The notes under the pieces: generated by a model
Database searches by the model: none
Seen by the model: the letters and a program-made list of their open reading frames with translations, nothing else
What the model was told of the DNA's origin: nothing
Source of the DNA: Chloroflexota bacterium
GTDB taxonomy: Bacteria > Chloroflexota > Anaerolineae > Anaerolineales > Villigracilaceae
Length of the DNA: 64,000 nucleotides
Direction of reading: 5' to 3'
Assembly: GCA_029782225.1 (NCBI GenBank)
Contig: JAKOVF010000187.1
Span: 1-64,000, forward strand
Shown: piece after piece, positions 58,892 through 64,000 of the stretch
Position numbering within the stretch: the stretch's first letter is position 1
Layout: each line of letters begins with the position of its first letter
Made by a program: the position numbers and the translations under genes

Positions 58892-60478
58892 TTACCAATT
58901 ACCATCTTTTAATATCTCCTTCGCCGTCAGCATCCCTGCCGCGCCCATCACCCCTCCGCCTGGATGCGCGCCGCTTGCACCGAAGTAGTAGCCTTTGAGC
59001 GGGGTGCGGAAGTCCGCCCACTGCGGCACGGGACGCAAGAAAAAGATCTGGTGCAGCAATAGTTCGCCGTGGAAGATATTGCCGCCAGTGATGCCCGCTA
59101 TCGCTTCGATGTCCTTCGGCGAGATAACCTGCATCCCGACGATGCACTCACGGATGTTCGGTGCGTATTGCTCAATAGTGGAAATGACTGCTTCGCCGAG
59201 TTGGTCGCGCTTCGCGTCGTCCCAGCCGCCTTCAAGATCGTACGGCGCGTATTGCACGAAGCACGATATCACATGCTGCCCGGGCGGCGCCATGTCGGGG
59301 TCGATCATGGACGGGAACACCATGTCAATATACGGGCGCTTCGAGATCTGCCCGTACTTGGCGTCATCGTAGGCCCGCTCGATGTAATCAATGCTCGGAC
59401 TGATGGAAACCGCGCCGCGATACAACGCGGGTTCGTCCGGCAATGCGGTAAATTCAGGCAGCTTGCTCAACGCAATATTGACCTTGCCCGAGGAACCGCG
59501 CGTGCGGAAGTTCTGGATCGACGTGACAAATTCATCGGGGAAATGTTTCGGCTCAACGAATTGAAGGAAGGTGCGCTTCGGGTCGGCGGCAGACATCACG
59601 ACCCTGGAATCGAGTTCATCGCCATTCTCTAGAATTACCCCCACAGCCCGTCCGCCCTTGACCTTGACCTGCTTCACCGCACTATTGACTCTGACCTCCG
59701 CCCCAAGCGCTTGCGCCGCGTTCAGGATGGAGCCGCTGACTCCGCCTGAGCCGCCTTTGGCAAAGCCCCAGGCACGGAACGCGCCGTCAATTTCGCCCAT
59801 GTAATGATGGAGCAGCACATACGCCGTCCCGGGCGAGCGCGGACCCAGGAATGTGCCGATGATCCCACTGGCAGCTTTGGTGCCTTTGAGCGCGTCGGTC
59901 TCGAACCACTCCTCGAGCAAGTCCGCCGAGGATTCGGTGACGAGTTTGGCGATCATGTACAGTTCTTTTTCAGAGAGACTTCTGGCGTATTGACCGACTT
60001 TAAGCAAGCCGAATAAATCACGAGGGGATAAGGAAGAGGGATCAGGGGGGATGAGGTTGATGATCGGCTTGATCGCCTTCGCGGCACGTGCCATGACACG
60101 GGCATATTCGTCATAGGCTTCGGCATCCTTCGGTGAGTGACGATAAATTTCGCGGCGGGTCAGATCGTGGTCATCCCATACCGCGAGATAGTCTCCGTTC
60201 TCCATGGGAGTGAAGGTGCTGGGCAAAGGAAGTATTCTTAATCCATGTTTTGGCAATTCCAGGTCGCGGATGATCTCCGGTCGCAAGAGACTCACCACAT
60301 ATGAAAACTCTGTGAACTTGTAGCCAGGGAAAATCTCCTCCGTCACCGCCGCCCCGCCGACAATATGTCTCCGCTCGAGGATGACTACCTTCTTGCCGGC
60401 TTTTGCCAGGTAAGCAGCTGCTACTAAACCATTATGTCCACCGCCGATGATGATTGCGTCGTATTGATCTGCAGGCAT
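58892..60478 (-). CDS. PYROXD2/phytoene desaturase-like FAD-dependent oxidoreductase (copy 1)
   Basis: The 528-residue protein has IIIGGGHNGLVAAAYLAKAGKKVVILERRHIVGGAAVTEEIFPGYKFTEFSYVVSLLRPEI, VVMSAADPKRTFLQFVEP, and GYYFGASGAHPGGGVMGAAG. It is complete and has no repeat insertion. It pairs with the downstream copy (about one-third identical by eye), suggesting an old duplication. Both probably oxidise or desaturate a hydrophobic substrate with FAD. Confidence 0.9.
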   Translation of the reverse strand: MPADQYDAIIIGGGHNGLVAAAYLAKAGKKVVILERRHIVGGAAVTEEIFPGYKFTEFSYVVSLLRPEIIRDLELPKHGLRILPLPSTFTPMENGDYLAVWDDHDLTRREIYRHSPKDAEAYDEYARVMARAAKAIKPIINLIPPDPSSLSPRDLFGLLKVGQYARSLSEKELYMIAKLVTESSADLLEEWFETDALKGTKAASGIIGTFLGPRSPGTAYVLLHHYMGEIDGAFRAWGFAKGGSGGVSGSILNAAQALGAEVRVNSAVKQVKVKGGRAVGVILENGDELDSRVVMSAADPKRTFLQFVEPKHFPDEFVTSIQNFRTRGSSGKVNIALSKLPEFTALPDEPALYRGAVSISPSIDYIERAYDDAKYGQISKRPYIDMVFPSMIDPDMAPPGQHVISCFVQYAPYDLEGGWDDAKRDQLGEAVISTIEQYAPNIRECIVGMQVISPKDIEAIAGITGGNIFHGELLLHQIFFLRPVPQWADFRTPLKGYYFGASGAHPGGGVMGAAGMLTAKEILKDGNW

Positions 60479-60491
60479 GGATAATTCCTTT

Positions 60492-60651
60492 TTGTCATTG
60501 CGAGGAGCCGCTGGTCGAGTGTGCCGAGCAAAGCGAGGTACGTATCGAGAGTAGTACGACTAAGCAATCTCGTCTTTACTTGTTAGTTGAGATTGCTGCA
60601 CTCGGTCTCGATATGCCCTTCGGACTAGTCGACCATCGCTCGCAATGACAT
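60492..60651. repeat. composite dispersed repeat: CGCAATGAC element with nested GGTCTCGATA elements
   Basis: Outer arms CATTGCGAGGAG and GCTCGCAATGACA enclose inner arms AAGCAATCTCGTC...TTGAGATTGC. On both sides are GCTGGTCGAG...GTATCGAGAG and CGGTCTCGATATGCCCTTCG...CGACCATCG, which belong to the other repeat family. Two repeat families are thus combined in one 160-base unit between two genes of the same strand. Confidence 0.85.
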
Positions 60652-60652
60652 A

Positions 60653-61849
60653 TTATTTCTTCTTCCACTCCGGCTCGTAAAACGGCAGTTTCACTACCTT
60701 CGCCGGCGCGTGCTGACGATGATGTTCCACTGTAATTTCCATTCTCACATTCGTCCCAACTTCGTAATATGGCCTCTGCAAATGCGCGAGTGCAATGTAC
60801 TTCTTCAGCAACGGTGACCATGTTGAGGTGGACGCATATCCCACCTGCACGTTGCCAGCCCAGATCGGCAAACTTCCTCGGATCGCCAAGCCGGGGATTT
60901 GCGGCGGCAGGCCGACCTCTTTGAACAGTCGCTCCATCCCATCCCAGTCCACTTCGAGTCCCATCAATTTCCAGGCTGAACCCTCTTCTTTTTCGCGTTC
61001 CAGCGCGCGTCGCCCGACAAAGTAGCCTTGCTTATCGAGGGCCACCGTCCAGTCGAGTCCCAGCTCGAACGGCGAGGACTTCTGCGGCTCGATCCAGGCG
61101 TGGCTCGTGGATGTGTAATCCACTTCGATCATGAACAGCCCCGCCTCCACGCGCGCCATGTCCATGGCGAGGATGCCCACAGGGGTGATCCCGTAGTCAG
61201 CGCCGGCGGCCATCAACAGGTCCCAGACCTGAAGCGCATACTTGTTATCCATCCAGATCTCATAGCCAAGGTCGCCCGTATATCCGGTGCGCGAGATCGT
61301 GACCGGGATTTCGTCCATTGAATTTTGCATAAGCCGGAAATACTTCAGCCCGTCCACCGCAACATCACAGCAGCGGTTCAAAATGGACCGGGTGTTTGGC
61401 CCCTGAAAACTGAGCGCCGCCAGGCTGTCAGTGACTTCGTGAATCTCCACATCCAGGCTGACCGCGTTCATCGAAAGCCAGCGCAAATTGGGGTCCGCCG
61501 AGGTCATGCGGTATGTTGATTCATCGAGGCGGCTGATCGTGCCATCGTCGATCATCTTGCCTTCGTCGTCGCACCAACCCGTGTAATAGACCTGACCCAC
61601 CTTCAACTTGTCCATGTCACGGGTGACAACGCGGTTCAACAAACGGCCCGCATCCTTCCCCTTGATGATGTACTTCATCAAGGGCGTGACATCGATCAAC
61701 GCCGCCGAATTGCGGATCGCCCAATACTCGCGGTCGAGGGTCAGTTCATAAGAACCAGCAACAAGATATCCCGCCCAACGCCGCCAGTTCTGGGGAAGGC
61801 AGAGTTTGGAGGTTCGTTCGTGGAAAGGGGTGGTTTTGAGTTGGAACAT
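60653..61849 (-). CDS. GcvT-like aminomethyltransferase/folate-binding protein
   Basis: The 398-residue protein has the GcvT fold: GREYWAIRN-type N-terminus (REYWAIRNSAALIDVTPLMKYIIKGKDAGRLLNRVVTRDMDKLKVGQVYYTGWCDDEGKMIDDGT), RTGYTGDLGYEIWM, MDMARVEAGLFM, and the GYFVGRRALE C-terminal domain start. Known relatives transfer one-carbon units to tetrahydrofolate (glycine cleavage T protein, dimethylglycine or DMSP demethylases). No GcvH or GcvP is nearby, so a demethylase role is at least as likely as glycine cleavage. Confidence 0.9.
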   Translation of the reverse strand: MFQLKTTPFHERTSKLCLPQNWRRWAGYLVAGSYELTLDREYWAIRNSAALIDVTPLMKYIIKGKDAGRLLNRVVTRDMDKLKVGQVYYTGWCDDEGKMIDDGTISRLDESTYRMTSADPNLRWLSMNAVSLDVEIHEVTDSLAALSFQGPNTRSILNRCCDVAVDGLKYFRLMQNSMDEIPVTISRTGYTGDLGYEIWMDNKYALQVWDLLMAAGADYGITPVGILAMDMARVEAGLFMIEVDYTSTSHAWIEPQKSSPFELGLDWTVALDKQGYFVGRRALEREKEEGSAWKLMGLEVDWDGMERLFKEVGLPPQIPGLAIRGSLPIWAGNVQVGYASTSTWSPLLKKYIALAHLQRPYYEVGTNVRMEITVEHHRQHAPAKVVKLPFYEPEWKKK

Positions 61850-61864
61850 AGGCTTCTAAATACT

Positions 61865-61928
61865 GGCCACCGACCATAGACCATTGACTACATCGTCTAT
61901 TGTCTGTAGTCTATCGTTTACGGTCTAT
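61865..61928. repeat. GGTCTAT-type repeat overlapping the cupin stop codon
   Basis: A run of GACCATAGACCATTGACTAC and GTCTATTGTCTGTAGTCTAT units forms an imperfect hairpin. Its right end includes the final AATAGACCG codons and TAA stop of the cupin gene (61918-61920). A related array with GACCACAGACGG units lies just upstream of the cupin start (62256-62316). Confidence 0.8.
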
Positions 61929-62247
61929 TTGAATACTCCGCTGGTGCAAAGAAGACCAGCACCGTCAACTCTTCTTCGATCGAATGGAATCGATGCTCTA
62001 CATTCTTCGCCACATAGATAATACTTCCTGCCTTCACATCTTGATCTTCATCCGCGACTTTTATCTTTGCCTTGCCGCTTACCACGTAATAGACCTCGTC
62101 CTCGGTGTGCGGTGACTGCGGGTCCGTGCCGCCCGCGGGGAGGACGTACAGTCCCATGCTCAGATCAGGGACTTTGAGGAATTCCAGATAGAGTTTGTTC
62201 AAGTCTGCGCGCTGGGTGATGAGTTGGGTCAATTCAAAGGATTGCAT
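61918..62247 (-). CDS. cupin-domain protein
   Basis: The 109-residue protein starts at ATG 62247. It is a single cupin barrel: VYYVVSGKAKIKVADEDQDVKAGSIIYVAKNVEHRFHSIEEELTVLVFFAP, with PHTEDEVYY giving first-motif His/Glu ligands and VEHRFH the second. The metal-binding residues look complete. Cupins of this size act as metal-dependent dioxygenases, isomerases or sensors; nothing fixes which. The last residues and stop codon come from a dispersed repeat, and the gene is bracketed by repeat arrays. Confidence 0.85.
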   Translation of the reverse strand: MQSFELTQLITQRADLNKLYLEFLKVPDLSMGLYVLPAGGTDPQSPHTEDEVYYVVSGKAKIKVADEDQDVKAGSIIYVAKNVEHRFHSIEEELTVLVFFAPAEYSNRP

Positions 62248-62255
62248 GGGGCCTC

Positions 62256-62316
62256 TGACCACAGACGGTGGACGACGGACCGCTACACACCATCTGTGGT
62301 CTGTCGTCTGCGGTCA
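62256..62316. repeat. GACCACAG/GTCTGTC-type repeat upstream of the cupin gene
   Basis: TGACCACAGACGGTGGACGAC and GTGGTCTGTCGTCTGCGGTCA form an imperfect inverted repeat with the same octamer style as 61865-61928, immediately upstream of the cupin start. Confidence 0.75.
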
Positions 62317-62351
62317 AAGTATTTTACCCGCCTTTCCCCTAACCAAACAAA

Positions 62352-62377
62352 AACGGGCGGATTCGAGTCCGCCCGTT
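62352..62377 (-). terminator. terminator after the hemerythrin-like gene
   Basis: On the minus strand AACGGGCGGA/TCCGCCCGTT (10-bp stem, 6-nt loop) is followed by TTTGTTTGG, 17 nt after the gene's stop. Confidence 0.85.
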
Positions 62378-62393
62378 CCATGTATCATAAGCC

Positions 62394-62948
62394 TTAGCGC
62401 CAGTCGTTCAGCTCTTCCTCGAGCGCTTCGATGATCTTGAGGTATTTCTCCGGACCTTCCTTCAGGTCACCTTCGAAGACAATGTTATTGATCCCCTCGG
62501 AGACTTTATGTTCCTCCTCGATGGTAATCGTCTGTTCGAGCAGAGGAAAGATATGGTTCTTGAGCCGGTCCAGATGGGCTCGGATGGCGGAGTTGAACTC
62601 GCTGGTGGCCCAGCTCACTTCGGGGCGTGCGGATTCGTCACCGGCCTGCCACTGGCGTGCGGCCTCCAGCATCAGTTGTGCAGCCTCGCGGCTCTTTTTC
62701 TGGTCATTCTTCATCAAGCGAATCGGCCCATCATCCGATGGAAACCCGCCTTCTTCCAGGGCACGGATGAGAAGCTCCTCCTTCTTGAAGAAGCCCTCGA
62801 TGTATTCTGAAATGAAGCCGTGGGCAAAGATGAAGAAACTGGGACGGGCAAGTCGGCTGCTGCCAATCGCTACGGAGCCCCCGCCGAGCGCGGCTAGGAA
62901 ACGTTTGATGTTTTCCTGATCAGCGCTTAAATTTCTGGCGATGCGCAT
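62394..62948 (-). CDS. hemerythrin-like (HHE cation-binding) protein
   Basis: The 184-residue protein starts at ATG 62948 with AGGGA upstream. It is a four-helix bundle with FIFAHGFISEYIEGFFKKEELLIRALEEGGFP (H and E ligands), a central SAIRAHLDRLKNHIFPLLEQTI (HxxxxH), and IEEEHKVSEG near the end. These positions fit the di-iron ligands of HHE-domain proteins. Such proteins bind oxygen, sense redox state or repair iron-sulfur clusters. A terminator separates it from the cupin gene. Confidence 0.82.
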   Translation of the reverse strand: MRIARNLSADQENIKRFLAALGGGSVAIGSSRLARPSFFIFAHGFISEYIEGFFKKEELLIRALEEGGFPSDDGPIRLMKNDQKKSREAAQLMLEAARQWQAGDESARPEVSWATSEFNSAIRAHLDRLKNHIFPLLEQTITIEEEHKVSEGINNIVFEGDLKEGPEKYLKIIEALEEELNDWR

Positions 62949-63009
62949 GTGATTCCCTGAGTTGTCATGAGTTAGGTGTGCACCCGCAGTATACCAAAAC
63001 GTGGGCATG

Positions 63010-63040
63010 ATTGCGAGTAGGGATTGGCCCTACTCGCAAT
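63010..63040. repeat. CTCGCAAT-family hairpin, 13-bp perfect stem
   Basis: ATTGCGAGTAGGG/CCCTACTCGCAAT with an ATTGG loop lies between the hydrolase gene and the hemerythrin-like gene. It has no U-run; it may end the hydrolase transcript or is a compact copy of the CTCGCAATGAC family. Confidence 0.7.
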
Positions 63041-63055
63041 GCCATAACTTGAGAC

Positions 63056-64000
63056 TTACTTAGAGAGGTCCACAGCCTGGCCGTCGTACATGCCAGTGAC
63101 ATGGGCCACATCGTCCGCGTCGCGCGTGTAGGAGAGGGTCCCCTCCTTCAGGCCGCTGACCGTCACATCAAATGTGAGCAGGTTTTTATCATGGTCATTC
63201 AAGCCGCTGCCATTCAGGATGAAATCATCGGCAAAGGCGCAATTCTCAAACTTGAAGGTCTCGCCCGCGTCGGATGGCTCGAAGGAGAAGCTGCCTCCAA
63301 ACGGACAGCCGAAGGACTGAGGTGTATCCCCGTCCCAGTAATAGTACTGGGGCATGTAATAAATTTCATCGTCCACGGCCCGCATCGCTTCGAGCGGACC
63401 TGTGAATTGCCCCGCGTTAAGCGGCATCAGCGGCACGAAAGCATCTGCCACCACGCCGTCGCAGATCACCTGGCGCTCCGGCATAAAATCTGTGACCAGG
63501 AAATAGGTGACGACCTCATCCACGCAGGTCACGCCCCAGCCGAAGATGACATGCGGCCCGCCGTTCTCAGTAATGAGGTATCCATCCACCAGATGGGCAA
63601 AAACATTCTGAGCATTGGAATAAGGGGTGGCCGGATCCGCGGTGCCGTTCAACACCAGAGTGGGAATACCGGCTGCCTGCAGCGGCGCAGGCCGAGTGTC
63701 CTCCTGTTTTGCGTTTGGCCAGAAAACGCAGGGGAAATCTCCATAAAAAATGGCTGACATGCGCGGCATGGACGCATCCACAGCATCGCCCGCGCGCAGA
63801 TAGGCTTCCGCACGTTCATCCGGCGTGCCGCTGTAATAGGAATAATCCTGGCACTCCACGGCATAGTAAATCGCATCCGACCAGGAAGGGTCTGGAATGG
63901 GCTTTAATGTTTCGGGATCGACACTCAAAGAGTCGTAAAGGATACGCGCCATCGGAACGAGGTCTTCGCTGCGCGAGTACGCCGCCAGCGCGCGCAGGAA
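63056..64000 (-). CDS. alpha/beta hydrolase with TAP-like C-terminal domain, 5' end outside the window
   Basis: The frame is open to the window edge (FLRALAAYSRSEDLVP before the internal Met at 63952), so the gene starts beyond 64000. The visible 314 residues include the TAP-like C-terminal hydrolase motif PTLVLNGTADPATPYSNAQNVF with the Asp and NGGPHVIFGWGVTCVDEVVTYFL with the His, as in secreted tripeptidyl aminopeptidase-like enzymes. After it comes a 120-residue C-terminal beta domain (YYWDGDTPQSFGCPFGGSFSFE...). The nucleophile and signal peptide would lie outside the window. Confidence 0.82.
   Translation of the reverse strand, partial: FLRALAAYSRSEDLVPMARILYDSLSVDPETLKPIPDPSWSDAIYYAVECQDYSYYSGTPDERAEAYLRAGDAVDASMPRMSAIFYGDFPCVFWPNAKQEDTRPAPLQAAGIPTLVLNGTADPATPYSNAQNVFAHLVDGYLITENGGPHVIFGWGVTCVDEVVTYFLVTDFMPERQVICDGVVADAFVPLMPLNAGQFTGPLEAMRAVDDEIYYMPQYYYWDGDTPQSFGCPFGGSFSFEPSDAGETFKFENCAFADDFILNGSGLNDHDKNLLTFDVTVSGLKEGTLSYTRDADDVAHVTGMYDGQAVDLSK

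Noticed and set aside
60653-61849. Call as glycine cleavage T protein (gcvT)
   Set aside because: No gcvH/gcvP neighbours, and the N- and C-terminal parts differ enough that a demethylase of the same family is as likely; family-level call kept.
61865-62316. Possible CRISPR or tandem repeat locus around the cupin gene
   Set aside because: Short degenerate octamers forming hairpins, without regular spacers or cas genes.

Overview
The window is a bacterial chromosomal segment of roughly 55-57 % G+C, densely packed with about 55 protein genes on both strands in short alternating runs. No rRNA, tRNA or CRISPR array was recognised. The gene set suggests an Anaerolineae-like member of the Chloroflexota. 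The clues are a mevalonate kinase beside a UbiA-type polyprenyl-phosphate phosphoribosyltransferase, Thr/Pro-rich (TPTP-like) linkers after lipoprotein signals, PYROXD2-like oxidoreductases, a fused response regulator/thioredoxin-reductase, several starts with a -10 box only 6-9 nt upstream, and many dispersed palindromic repeats between and inside genes. The lineage is inferred from gene character; no marker gene was compared.

Layout. 1-199: 3' end of an IS5-like transposase. 197-4008 (-): YhhY-like acetyltransferase and valS, the latter behind a valine T-box leader with a clear promoter. 4740-7174 (+): secreted DNRLRE/phosphoesterase protein and a TauE/SafE permease. 7227-10978 (-): vitamin B12 ABC importer (btuF-btuC-GNAT-btuD) under a cobalamin riboswitch and terminator. 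10975-13802 (-): two tandem SDR/DUF2867 paralogues. 13896-34739 (+): ComEC, PAS/HD-GYP protein, phospholipase-D-like protein, an S2P protease, a three-gene ABC exporter, M20 peptidase, DinB-like protein, adenosine deaminase, and two STAS proteins around a peptidase-S51-like protein. 34803-40275 (-): nucleotide-sugar epimerase, rhomboid with an LPG-synthase-like membrane protein, lepA, and a PH/SHOCT protein. 40418-48180: CDF transporter (+), tlyA (-), then a (+) operon of UbiA prenyltransferase, mevalonate kinase, GT39-like glycosyltransferase, CPBP protease and a membrane protein. 48158-52224: esterase lipoprotein, second rhomboid, a Kam/NpmA-like 16S rRNA methyltransferase with an attenuator-like leader and leader peptide, a MerR regulator with a 19-bp-spacer promoter, and a CoA-binding protein. 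52375-55574 (-): a cNMP-binding histidine kinase and a REC-glutaredoxin-TrxR fusion, a probable signalling pair. 55686-64000: BrkB, then a (-) run of two PYROXD2-like oxidoreductases, a GcvT-like protein, a cupin, a hemerythrin-like protein and a truncated alpha/beta hydrolase.

The most distinctive genomic feature is a set of palindromic repeat families. One of them (CCCTCACCCC...GGGGTGAGGG type) lies in frame inside conserved genes (valS, a PYROXD2-like gene, a variant in tlyA, and a truncated copy at the end of an SDR gene). Other families supply stop codons (histidine kinase, cupin) or sit inside the B12 riboswitch. The most interesting functional candidates are the cNMP-kinase/REC-TrxR pair, whose reductase lacks the redox CxxC, and the Kam-like methyltransferase with its structured leader and neighbouring MerR regulator.
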